Source of the DNA: Bacteroidota bacterium
Lineage (GTDB): Bacteria; Bacteroidota; Bacteroidia; Flavobacteriales; Weeksellaceae
DNA: 64,000 nt
Assembly (NCBI GenBank): GCA_018902795.1
Contig: JAHIQD010000004.1
Coordinates: 62,001-126,000 of the forward strand
Direction of reading: 5' to 3'
Part shown: in pieces, positions 33,458-41,079 of the stretch
Layout of the letters: each line of letters begins with the position of its first letter
Numbering within the stretch: position 1 is the stretch's first letter
Notes under the pieces: model-generated
The model's input: the letters and a program-made list of their open reading frames with translations, nothing else
Database searches by the model: none
What the model was told of the DNA's origin: nothing
Translations under genes and position numbers: made by a program

Positions 33458-34636
33458 CTACAAATTTTTAAGGTAAGTTTCCATGTCTTTATCTCCGCGT
33501 CCGCTCAGGCAAATCACGACGACATCGTCTTTTTTGAATTTCTTCTTTTCCAAAACCGCCAAAGCGTGTGCAGATTCCAAAGCGGGAATGATCCCTTCCA
33601 GTTTCGTGAGTTCCATCGCAGATTTCAATGCTTCGTCATCATTAATGGAGAAAAACTCCGCTCTTTTTTCTTTGAACAGATTCGCGTGAAACGGTCCGAT
33701 TCCGGGATAATCCAATCCCGCAGAAATGGAATGCGGCTCGATCACCTGACCGTCTTCCGTCTGCATCACCAAACTTTTGCTGCCGTGCAAAACGCCCAAA
33801 GTTCCGAGAAAAGTTGTCGCTGCTGATTTACCGGAATCTACTCCAAAACCTCCGGCTTCTGCGGCAATAAGCTTTACGTCTTCTTCGTTCACAAAATGGT
33901 AAAAAGTTCCTGCAGCATTGCTTCCGCCACCCACACAGGCCATCACATAATCGGGATTTTCTCTGCCAATTTTTTCCTTAAGCTGCCACTTGATTTCTTC
34001 TGAAATCACACTTTGAAATCTCGCCACCAAATCGGGAAAAGGATGCGGACCGACCACACTTCCAATGATGTAATGAGTGGTTGTGGAATTGTTAATCCAG
34101 TCGCGCAAGGCTTCATTCACCGCATCTTTCAGCGTTTTGGAGCCGGAAGTGGCCGGAATTACTGTTGCACCCAGCATTTTCATTCTCGCCACGTTGGGAG
34201 CCTGCCTTGCAATATCGACTTCGCCCATGTATACGATGCATTCCAAACCGAGCAGCGCACATGCTGTTGCGGTGGCGACGCCGTGTTGTCCGGCTCCGGT
34301 TTCAGCGATAATCCGATGTTTTCCCAGTTTTTTGGCAAGCAACGCCTGTCCTAAAGCATTGTTGATTTTATGCGCACCAGTGTGATTCAGATCTTCTCTT
34401 TTTAAATAGATTTGAGTCTGGTATTTTTCGCTTAAATTTTTCGCAAAATATAAAGGAGTTGCTCTTCCGACATAGTTTTTCAGTAAATCCTGGAATTCTT
34501 CCTGGAATTCTGAGGACGCTATGATGTTGAGATAATTATTCTGTAATTCTTCGACATTCGGGTAAAGCATTTCGGGAACAAAGGCACCGCCAAATTCTCC
34601 GTAATATCCGTTTTCGTCAGGGTTTTTATAATTCAT
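33458..34636 (-). CDS. trpB: Tryptophan synthase beta chain
   Basis: Condenses indole and L-serine to tryptophan using PLP. The 392 residues show 'YGEFGGAFVPEMLYPNVEEL' at the start, the PLP lysine in 'LNHTGAHKINNALGQ', 'AETGAGQHGVATA' with the catalytic Glu, and 'CVGGGSNAAGTFYHF' as the PLP phosphate loop, plus 'VICLSGRGDKD' at the end. It is the normal trpB1 form that pairs with TrpA. It lies 7 bp after the osmC-family gene. Confidence 0.97.
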   Translation of the reverse strand: MNYKNPDENGYYGEFGGAFVPEMLYPNVEELQNNYLNIIASSEFQEEFQDLLKNYVGRATPLYFAKNLSEKYQTQIYLKREDLNHTGAHKINNALGQALLAKKLGKHRIIAETGAGQHGVATATACALLGLECIVYMGEVDIARQAPNVARMKMLGATVIPATSGSKTLKDAVNEALRDWINNSTTTHYIIGSVVGPHPFPDLVARFQSVISEEIKWQLKEKIGRENPDYVMACVGGGSNAAGTFYHFVNEEDVKLIAAEAGGFGVDSGKSAATTFLGTLGVLHGSKSLVMQTEDGQVIEPHSISAGLDYPGIGPFHANLFKEKRAEFFSINDDEALKSAMELTKLEGIIPALESAHALAVLEKKKFKKDDVVVICLSGRGDKDMETYLKNL

Positions 34637-34643
34637 TTCAGTG

Positions 34644-35111
34644 TTATTTAAAGGTTATTTCCGGATGATGCTTCACTTCAAAATTCAGTGAATTGGCGAT
34701 GAAACAATATTCAGTTGCCTTCTGATGAAGTTCAGTTGCTTTTTCAATCATCTCTTTTTCGGCAACAATTATTTTAGGTTTCAGGACGATTCCGGTGAAC
34801 TTTCCACTTCCGTTTTCGTTTTCAATCATTGTCCCTTCCGCAAAATCAACATATTCCAAAACCTGAATTTTGCTTACAGAACAAAGATGCAGATACCATA
34901 ATAAATGACATGATGAAACCGACGCCAGCAAAAGGTCCTCAGGATTATAGAGTAAAGGATTTCCTAAAAATGCAGGATCGGAAGAACCATTGATATCCGC
35001 TTTACCATCAACAGAAATAATATAAGTTCTTTCGTATGACCTGTAGTTTTTTGTGGATTCACCTGTATTTCCGGTCCAAATAATTTTGCTTTTGAAGTGA
35101 TGATTTTTCAT
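34644..35111 (-). CDS. OsmC-family protein inside the trp operon
   Basis: A 155-residue OsmC/Ohr-fold protein. It has 'DPAFLGNPLLYNPEDLLLAS' and the two redox positions: 'VSSCHLLWYLHLC' (Cys about 89) and 'ATEYCFIANSLNFEV' (Cys about 139). OsmC proteins reduce organic hydroperoxides. The ATG overlaps the trpF stop by 4 bp and trpB follows after 7 bp, so it is firmly within the operon. Its link to tryptophan synthesis is unknown. Confidence 0.9.
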   Translation of the reverse strand: MKNHHFKSKIIWTGNTGESTKNYRSYERTYIISVDGKADINGSSDPAFLGNPLLYNPEDLLLASVSSCHLLWYLHLCSVSKIQVLEYVDFAEGTMIENENGSGKFTGIVLKPKIIVAEKEMIEKATELHQKATEYCFIANSLNFEVKHHPEITFK

Positions 35112-35752
35112 ATGAGGGATGATAAAAAATTTTTAATTTTCTCCAGATCTTTATTTCCAGGCTCTATTTCAAATTTTGAATTGATATCGAGCGCAAAAGG
35201 CTGCTGTTTTAGATGGTGAATCGCATTTGCATTTTCCTGAGAAATTCCGCCGCTTAAAAAATAGGGGTTCGGGATTTCTATCTTATTCAACATTTCCCAG
35301 TTGAAAGTTTTTCCGGTGCCGCCAAATGATTTGGAATCCGTATCAAAAAGAAAATAATCAATGGATTTCAGATTTTTAATTTTTGATTTCAAATCCATTT
35401 CAGCTTCACTGATTCGAAATACTTTAATCAATTTAATTTCGGAATTCAATTTTTCTCTCAGCTCACAAATATAATTTTCGTCTTCATCGCCATGAAGCTG
35501 AATATAATTGAGTTTTGCTTTTTCTGAAACCTCCAGTATTTTGCTGATTCTTTCATTTACAAATACACCTACTTTTCCGTGATGGCTGATGTCTGAAATT
35601 TGATTAAATGTTAAGTGGTTCAAAACATATCGGGGAGATTTTTCGTAGAAAATAAAGCCCAAAAAATCTACATTCAACGAAATCAATTCCTGAATTTGGT
35701 CGGGTTTTGTAAGACCGCAAACTTTTAGCTTCAAATTTTCAAACTGTTTCAT
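35108..35752 (-). CDS. trpF: Phosphoribosylanthranilate isomerase
   Basis: Isomerises phosphoribosylanthranilate to CdRP. TIM-barrel of 214 residues with 'LKVCGLTKPDQI' (catalytic Cys), 'VDFLGFIFYEKSPRYV', 'VGVFVNE', 'IQLHGDED', 'FLFDTDSKSFGGTGKTFNW' (general acid Asp) and 'PYFLSGGISQENA'. An upstream TTG in frame exists, but the ATG at 35752 sits 2 bp after the trpC stop and gives the usual start. Confidence 0.95.
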   Translation of the reverse strand: MKQFENLKLKVCGLTKPDQIQELISLNVDFLGFIFYEKSPRYVLNHLTFNQISDISHHGKVGVFVNERISKILEVSEKAKLNYIQLHGDEDENYICELREKLNSEIKLIKVFRISEAEMDLKSKIKNLKSIDYFLFDTDSKSFGGTGKTFNWEMLNKIEIPNPYFLSGGISQENANAIHHLKQQPFALDINSKFEIEPGNKDLEKIKNFLSSLI

Positions 35753-35754
35753 TT

Positions 35755-36528
35755 TCAAATTAATTTAGAAAATTCCTTAAACTCTTCCCCGGGATTTTCA
35801 TTTTTCATAAAATATTCGCCCATCAGGAAACCGTCGAATCCTTTTTCTTTGAGGAATTTAAAATCTTCCACGCTGTAAATTCCGCTTTCTGCAACCGATA
35901 AAGTTCCTTCGGGCAAAAGATTTTTAAGGTTAACGGAATGTTGGAGATCCACTTTAAAATCTTTCAAATTCCTGTTGTTAATTCCCACTAAATCGACGTT
36001 ATTATTGAAATGCCCGAGTTCATTTTCAGTATGGATTTCGAGTAAAACCTCTAAACCTAATTCATGCGAAAGTTCTGTGAATTCCTCAACCTGACTGACT
36101 GAAAGACAGGCAGCAATCAACAAAACAACATCCGCCCCGATTGATTTTGCTTCGTAAAACTGATATTCATCAATCATGAAATCTTTCCGAAGAACCGGAA
36201 TATTAATTTCTTTTCTGACCTTTAATATATCCTTAAAATTTCCACCAAAAAAATCAGAATCCGTTAAAATGGAAATCCCGCTTGCTCCAGAATTTTCGTA
36301 GGACTTTGCGATCTCCAAAACATCTGCTGTACCATTGATCTTACCTTTGCTCGGCGATTTGCGTTTGAATTCTGCGATAATTCCGGATTTTGATTTTAAG
36401 GTTTCCTTTAATGAAAAAGTATCAAGTCCAAAAAATTCAGAATCTTTCAGTTGTTCCAATGAAATTTTGGATTTTGAAGCCTCAATTTCCTTTTTTTTCG
36501 TTGCGATGATTTGATCTAAAATATTCAT
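35755..36528 (-). CDS. trpC: Indole-3-glycerol-phosphate synthase
   Basis: Closes the indole ring from CdRP. The 257 residues show 'IIAEFKRKSPSKG' (catalytic Lys), 'GASGISILTDSDFFGG', 'VLRKDFMIDEYQFYEAKSIG' (catalytic Lys/Glu), 'DLVGINNRNLKDF' and 'VAESGIYSVEDF'. It is a stand-alone TrpC, not fused to TrpF. It follows trpD after 10 bp. Confidence 0.96.
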   Translation of the reverse strand: MNILDQIIATKKKEIEASKSKISLEQLKDSEFFGLDTFSLKETLKSKSGIIAEFKRKSPSKGKINGTADVLEIAKSYENSGASGISILTDSDFFGGNFKDILKVRKEINIPVLRKDFMIDEYQFYEAKSIGADVVLLIAACLSVSQVEEFTELSHELGLEVLLEIHTENELGHFNNNVDLVGINNRNLKDFKVDLQHSVNLKNLLPEGTLSVAESGIYSVEDFKFLKEKGFDGFLMGEYFMKNENPGEEFKEFSKLI

Positions 36529-36538
36529 TGACTTAAAG

Positions 36539-37525
36539 TTAATTGATAATATTCTGTAAACATTTTAAAGCTTTTCCGCTTTCTAAACTGTCGGTCGCCA
36601 ATGCCAGACAGTCTTCGTAATTACCGTGTTTTTCGGTGTTTTTCAAAGCCATTGCCGCGTTAGCCAGCACTACTGAATTCTGTTCGTCCGTTCCGTTTCC
36701 TTCCAGAATCGATTTAAAAATACTGGCAGCATCTCCTTTTGTATTTCCACCGAAAATACTTTCAGGGTCAATGTTTTTGAAACCCAATTCCTCAGCTGAG
36801 TATATATATTCTCCGGATTTATCGAAAATTTTGGTATCTGAAGTAAGAGAAATTTCGTCGTAACCGTCCAGCGCATGAACGAGCAGGAAATTTTCCTGTT
36901 TTTTCTGAAGCAGATACTGGTAAATCCGCGCGATCTCTAAACTGTAAACACCGATCATCGAAAATTTGGGTTTCGCAGGATTCACAAGCGGACCCAGAAT
37001 ATTGAAAAACGTTCTTAACCCCAGTCCTTTTCTCAAAGGCGCAACAGAGCGTAAAGCCGGATGAAACAGCGGTGCGTGAAGAAAACAGATATTTCCGTTT
37101 TCTAAATCTTTACGTAAATCTTCAGAATTGGTTTTAAACTGATATCCCAGTTCCTCCAGAACATTCGACGAACCTGAAATTGTTGAGACTCCGTAATTGC
37201 CGTGTTTTGCCACTTTTTGTCCTGTTCCAGCCACCACGAAACTTGCGAGCGTGGAAATATTGAAAGTGTCTTTTCCATCACCGCCAGTTCCCACAATGTC
37301 GACCAAATCGTGAGTTCCCAAGTCTACAGGAACGGAAAGCCGGAGCAGCGCTTCCTGAAAACCCTCCATTTCTTCTAGGGTGATACTCCGCATCAGAAAA
37401 ACCGTCACAAACGCAGTGACTTCATTCTCATTGAATTTGTTTTGGGCAATTTCCGTGAGAATGGCTTTCGCTTCAGCTTTTGAAAGCGTGTTGTGGTTGA
37501 ATAAATATTGTAAAATCTGTTTCAT
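36539..37525 (-). CDS. trpD: Anthranilate phosphoribosyltransferase
   Basis: Couples anthranilate to PRPP. A 328-residue enzyme with the PRPP-binding 'DIVGTGGDGKDTFNIST' (GTGGD.K.TFN.ST), 'KHGNYGVSTISGSSNVLEEL', 'FLHAPLFHPALRSVAPLRKG' and 'FNILGPLVNPA'. It is not fused to TrpG. Confidence 0.97.
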   Translation of the reverse strand: MKQILQYLFNHNTLSKAEAKAILTEIAQNKFNENEVTAFVTVFLMRSITLEEMEGFQEALLRLSVPVDLGTHDLVDIVGTGGDGKDTFNISTLASFVVAGTGQKVAKHGNYGVSTISGSSNVLEELGYQFKTNSEDLRKDLENGNICFLHAPLFHPALRSVAPLRKGLGLRTFFNILGPLVNPAKPKFSMIGVYSLEIARIYQYLLQKKQENFLLVHALDGYDEISLTSDTKIFDKSGEYIYSAEELGFKNIDPESIFGGNTKGDAASIFKSILEGNGTDEQNSVVLANAAMALKNTEKHGNYEDCLALATDSLESGKALKCLQNIIN

Positions 37526-37576
37526 TATAATTGTTGTTTATGGCGTTGTTAGAGCTATGAACTCTACAACGCTGTG

Positions 37577-38140
37577 TCATGCCAGGAAATTTTCTAAAAT
37601 CTGCTTTCCATTCGGCGTTAAAATACTTTCAGGGTGATACTGAACCGCGTGAACATCGTAAGTTTTGTGTTTTAGACTCATGATCATTCCGTTTTTATCG
37701 ATGCTCGTTATTTCGAGCTCTTCGGGGAAACCTTCAGGATTTACCGCCCAGGAATGGTATCTTCCTACTTCCAGCGTTTCCGGCAGATTGTTGAAAATCC
37801 TGTGGTTTTTCACCTGCGTGGATTCGGTGGCAACGCCGTGATAAATTTCTGAGAGGTTGATTAAACTTCCGCCAAAAGCTTCCGCAATCGCCTGCTGACC
37901 CAGGCAAACTCCCAGAATGGATTTTGTCGGCGCATATTTTTTAATGACATCTAGCAGGATTCCGGCTTCTTCTGGAATCCCGGGACCCGGAGAAAGAATA
38001 ATTTTATCGTATTGTTCAATGTCTTCAAGAGGAATCTGGTCGTTTCGGAACACCTCCACTTTTTCACCGATAATCTGTTCAATCATCTGAACCAGATTGT
38101 AGGTAAAACTGTCGTAATTATCGAGAACTAATATTTTCAT
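37577..38140 (-). CDS. trpG: Anthranilate synthase, glutamine amidotransferase subunit
   Basis: Supplies ammonia from glutamine to TrpE. The 187 residues contain 'LDNYDSFTYNLVQMIEQI', 'LSPGPGIPEEAGI', the nucleophile motif 'ILGVCLGQQAIAEAFGG' and the catalytic His/Glu in 'AVQYHPESILTPNGK'. It lies 72 bp after trpE. Confidence 0.97.
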   Translation of the reverse strand: MKILVLDNYDSFTYNLVQMIEQIIGEKVEVFRNDQIPLEDIEQYDKIILSPGPGIPEEAGILLDVIKKYAPTKSILGVCLGQQAIAEAFGGSLINLSEIYHGVATESTQVKNHRIFNNLPETLEVGRYHSWAVNPEGFPEELEITSIDKNGMIMSLKHKTYDVHAVQYHPESILTPNGKQILENFLA

Positions 38141-38212
38141 GTTGTCTGTTTTTTGATCGTAACAGTGACAGGAATTCTTCCTGTCCTTTGTTAAGCCGTC
38201 ACTTCGTGACTT

Positions 38213-39634
38213 TTAGATGAGCTTTTCAGCTTTAATAATGGCTTTTTTCAAAGCGCCTAATTTATTATTGACTTCCTGGAGTTCGTTTTCTGCTGACGAT
38301 TTCGCGACGATCCCGGCTCCGGCCTGGTAAAACAAGGTGTTGTTTTTGCTTAAAAAGGTCCGGATCATAATCGCCTGATTGCAGCTTCCGTCGAAACCGA
38401 CAAACCCAATACAGCCGCCATAATAACTTCGTGACGTTTTTTCGTAATCATCGATCAGCTGCATCGCGCGGTATTTTGGGGCGCCGCTCAATGTTCCCTG
38501 CGGAAAGGTCGTTGCAATCATTTCATAAGGATTCTGATCTTCGGAAACTTCGGTTGTTACTTCCGAGACCATGTGAATCACGTGAGAGAAAAACTGAATT
38601 TCTTTCAGTTTGGAAACTTTCGTGTTTTTCCCGAGAATGCTTAAATCGTTTCTCGCCAAATCAACAAGCATCGTATGTTCGGCGTTTTCTTTTGCATCTT
38701 TTTTGAGTTCTTCTGCTGCTTTTAAATCTTCCTCTATATTTCCGGTCCGCTTGAACGTTCCGGCAATCGGATGAATGATGGCCTGATTATTTTTGATGAT
38801 CAATTGACTTTCCGGACTTGAACCCATCAGTTTGTAATCGCCATAATCAAAGAAAAATAAATAGGGCGACGGATTGATATTCCGTAAAGCACGGTAAACA
38901 TTGAATTCATCACCCACAAACTTCTGCTGGAACCTGCGGCTCAGGACCAACTGAAAAACATCACCGCGGAAACAGTGTTTTTTGGCAGTTTCTACAGCAT
39001 TTCTGTATTCTTCGTCCGTTAAATTCGATTCTTCCTCTCCTGTTTTTTCAAAAGGGAAAATCGGTGCGTTTTTTTGCTGGATTAAATTTTCAATGACTGA
39101 TGCTTCAGATTTTAAACCGGCAATTTTATTTTCAATAAGAAACATCTCATCATTGTAGTGATTAATGGCAATCACGTACTGATAAAGGCGGTAACGCAAC
39201 AGCGGGATTTTATTCTCCTCAGAAATATCTTTAAATTTTATATTTTCAAAGAACGGAATCGCATCGTAAGAAGTATATCCAAAAAATCCCTGTGCAGATT
39301 TTCCAACGGGTAAATTGGGTGATTCACAATCAAAAGTTTTGGAGAAATTCTGAAGCAAATCGGTCAGTTTTTCCTTTTTTATATTGATTTCTTCTGCACT
39401 TTCCAGCGGGAATTTAATATGTGCTTCTTTATAATTTCTGATTTCAATTCCGGCAATGGCATTCACCGCAATAAAAGAAAAATTATTATCGGTATTCTGG
39501 TTTCCTGCACTTTCTAAAAGGATGGTATCCCGGAACTGATCGCGAAGCCTGAGGTAAATTCCGATGGGCGTAAAGAGATCGCTCAATGTAGATTTTACGG
39601 TGGTTTTCAGTTTGATATGTTGATTAAATTTCAT
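38213..39634 (-). CDS. trpE: Anthranilate synthase component I
   Basis: Makes anthranilate from chorismate, the entry step of tryptophan synthesis. The 473-residue protein has the C-terminal chorismate-binding domain with 'RGDVFQLVLSRRFQ', 'MGSSPESQLIIKN', 'HPIAGTFKRTGN', 'EHTMLVDLARNDL', 'TFPQGTLSGAPKYRAMQLID' and 'FYQAGAGIVAKSSAENE'. N-terminal 'LLESAGNQNTDNNFSFI' resembles the LLES feedback-site element that binds Trp. It is the first structural gene, 79 bp downstream of the leader-peptide stop. Confidence 0.97.
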   Translation of the reverse strand: MKFNQHIKLKTTVKSTLSDLFTPIGIYLRLRDQFRDTILLESAGNQNTDNNFSFIAVNAIAGIEIRNYKEAHIKFPLESAEEINIKKEKLTDLLQNFSKTFDCESPNLPVGKSAQGFFGYTSYDAIPFFENIKFKDISEENKIPLLRYRLYQYVIAINHYNDEMFLIENKIAGLKSEASVIENLIQQKNAPIFPFEKTGEEESNLTDEEYRNAVETAKKHCFRGDVFQLVLSRRFQQKFVGDEFNVYRALRNINPSPYLFFFDYGDYKLMGSSPESQLIIKNNQAIIHPIAGTFKRTGNIEEDLKAAEELKKDAKENAEHTMLVDLARNDLSILGKNTKVSKLKEIQFFSHVIHMVSEVTTEVSEDQNPYEMIATTFPQGTLSGAPKYRAMQLIDDYEKTSRSYYGGCIGFVGFDGSCNQAIMIRTFLSKNNTLFYQAGAGIVAKSSAENELQEVNNKLGALKKAIIKAEKLI

Positions 39635-39648
39635 TGTAATGCTTGGAT

Positions 39649-39689
39649 TTTAAAAATAAAAAAAGACTTTAACGCAATGTCAAAGTCTT
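39649..39689 (-). terminator. trp attenuator terminator (3:4 hairpin)
   Basis: On the minus strand AAGACTTT (39689-39682), loop GACATTGCGTT, AAAGTCTT (39670-39663), extendable to 11 bp with one G-U pair, then a T-run (TTTTTATTTTT). It stands between the leader peptide and trpE, where it would stop transcription unless segment 3 is held by segment 2. Confidence 0.9.
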
Positions 39690-39753
39690 CTTATTTTTTT
39701 GTTGGGATATATCTACACAAAATAACAGTGCTCAAGACTTTGAAAGTTTTGAG
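39681..39753 (-). promoter_or_regulatory. trp attenuator: alternative 1:2 and 2:3 pairings
   Basis: Segment 1 CTCAAAACTTT (39753-39743) can pair with segment 2 AAAGTCTTGAG (39741-39731) around one mismatch. Segment 2 as TCAAAGTCTT (39743-39734) can instead pair perfectly for 10 bp with segment 3 AAGACTTTGA (39689-39680), which would block the 3:4 terminator. Segment 1 begins right after the three Trp codons, so a ribosome stalled there would mask it and favour 2:3. Confidence 0.85.
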
Positions 39754-39787
39754 GCCACCACCAGTTTGTATTGTTGATCGTTTTCAT
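39713..39787 (-). CDS. trpL: trp operon leader peptide with WWW
   Basis: A 24-residue frame, MKTINNTNWWWP then QNFQSLEHCYFV, ending in TAG. Three consecutive TGG codons (39763-39755) sit just before the 1:2 hairpin, and the frame runs through segments 1 and 2. The stop lies 24 nt before segment 3, so a ribosome reaching it would cover or disrupt segment 2. These are the features of a ribosome-mediated attenuator. The start codon is 5 nt after the -7 box, so translation may begin on a leaderless transcript. Confidence 0.88.
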   Translation of the reverse strand: MKTINNTNWWWPQNFQSLEHCYFV

Positions 39788-39792
39788 TGGTA

Positions 39793-39800
39793 CAAATGTA
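39793..39800 (-). promoter_or_regulatory. -7 promoter box of the trp operon
   Basis: TACATTTG on the minus strand, 5 nt before the trpL ATG. No good -33 TTG at normal spacing. Confidence 0.6.
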
Positions 39801-39844
39801 TAAATGTTTTTCAGAAAAACTGCATTTTTTCAAAAAATTTTAAT

Positions 39845-40942
39845 TTATCCCATCACGGAAACGCCAATCAGCCTTCCGATTCCGAAAGTGATTGCCGCCG
39901 CCAAAAGACCGAAAATGACCTGTCTCATTCCTGAGAACCAGATACTTTTTCCGGTGAACAGCGTAATTGCGGATCCGATCAGAAATAATCCCACGGCACT
40001 GAAACCTGCACTGAAAAGTATGGCTTTCGTTCCGCCCCAAAAGAAAAACGGAATGACAGGAATGATGGCGCCCACTGCAAACAGGAAAAACGACGCCAAA
40101 GCTGCTTCCATAGCAGATCCTTTTAATTCTTCGACGTTGATTCCCAACTCCTCCTGCACCAGAAACCGGTGTGCTGAAGATTTATCGCTCATCATCTGAT
40201 CCGCCATTTTTTCTGCCTGCTGCTGCGGGATTCCTTTTGCGCGGTAAATAAGGGCGATTTCTTTCAGTTCTCCTTCCGGATTCACTTCCAGTTCATCCAT
40301 TTCCAGAGACATTTGATTCTCATAAAGCTCTTTTGAACTTTGCACCGAAATCCACTCCCCAAGCGACATGGAAAGTGCTCCCGCTAAAAGCCCAGCCAAA
40401 CCTGTCAATAAAACCTCACTTTGCCCGGAGGTCGCTCCGGCAATTCCCATCACCAGAGAAAAATTGGAAACCAAACCGTCGTTTCCTCCTAAAACTGCTG
40501 CTCTTAAGGCATTTCCGCCCACAGAACGGTGTCTTTTTTCAAATCTTGAAAGGGCATTACCGGCCACTTTAGGATTGCTCTCTAAAATAGTTTCCAGAAT
40601 TTTCACGTGTGCAGTATCTGAAATTGACGATGGTGTTCCGGTATTTTTTCTTGCTTTTCCAATGGAATTTGACAGACTTTTTTCCGTATCCATTAACACT
40701 CCCAACACATAATCATAACCAATTAAAGAACCGATTACTTTTAAAGTTTTTGCTCTTCCGGAAGGTTTCGGCATTTGATTTTCGTTGAGCCCTGTCTTTT
40801 TCACGAATGCCAGAGCATGTGATTTTTCGATTTCACTCATCTGCCGGAAGACCTCTTTCACATTCTGATTTTCTTCTTTTTCAGCTAAAATTCCGTAAAG
40901 AAAAGAAGCATCAACTTCTGTCTGTATGTTTTTTAAATTCAT
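39845..40942 (-). CDS. Ferritin-like/VIT1 fusion, MbfA-type iron exporter
   Basis: A 365-residue protein combining an N-terminal ferritin-like (rubrerythrin-type) four-helix domain (about 1-135; metal ligands likely in 'ILAEKEEN' and 'MSEIEKSHALAF') with a C-terminal VIT1/CCC1 membrane domain (about 145-365). The VIT part shows 'AAVLGGNDGLVSNFSLVMGIAG', 'LAGALSMSLGEWISVQSSKEL' and about five hydrophobic segments. MbfA proteins export iron in response to peroxide or iron load. Its gene end lies about 45 bp from the trp -7 box. Promoter at 41006-41013. Confidence 0.88.
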   Translation of the reverse strand: MNLKNIQTEVDASFLYGILAEKEENQNVKEVFRQMSEIEKSHALAFVKKTGLNENQMPKPSGRAKTLKVIGSLIGYDYVLGVLMDTEKSLSNSIGKARKNTGTPSSISDTAHVKILETILESNPKVAGNALSRFEKRHRSVGGNALRAAVLGGNDGLVSNFSLVMGIAGATSGQSEVLLTGLAGLLAGALSMSLGEWISVQSSKELYENQMSLEMDELEVNPEGELKEIALIYRAKGIPQQQAEKMADQMMSDKSSAHRFLVQEELGINVEELKGSAMEAALASFFLFAVGAIIPVIPFFFWGGTKAILFSAGFSAVGLFLIGSAITLFTGKSIWFSGMRQVIFGLLAAAITFGIGRLIGVSVMG

Positions 40943-41005
40943 TTTCTTTATGTTTTAACAGGTGGAGAACAGGGTTATTATCTTTTAATTCTGGCTGCAT
41001 CTATA

Positions 41006-41013
41006 CAAATTTA
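41006..41013 (-). promoter_or_regulatory. -7 promoter box for ferritin-VIT1 gene
   Basis: TAAATTTG on the minus strand, about 63 nt before the ATG; the leader is long enough for regulation but I see no Fur-like box. Confidence 0.5.
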
Positions 41014-41079
41014 ATGATTTTTCAGCCCATAAAATACTGGAATACTGATTTTTATACCGTTCATAATTTATACACATCC

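Noticed and set aside
33383..33826. 147-codon plus-strand frame opposite trpB
   Set aside because: Shadow frame antisense to an undoubted trpB; amino-acid composition is atypical and no promoter is seen.
39804..40199. 131-codon plus-strand frame opposite the ferritin-VIT1 gene
   Set aside because: Antisense shadow of a membrane-protein gene; no start signal.
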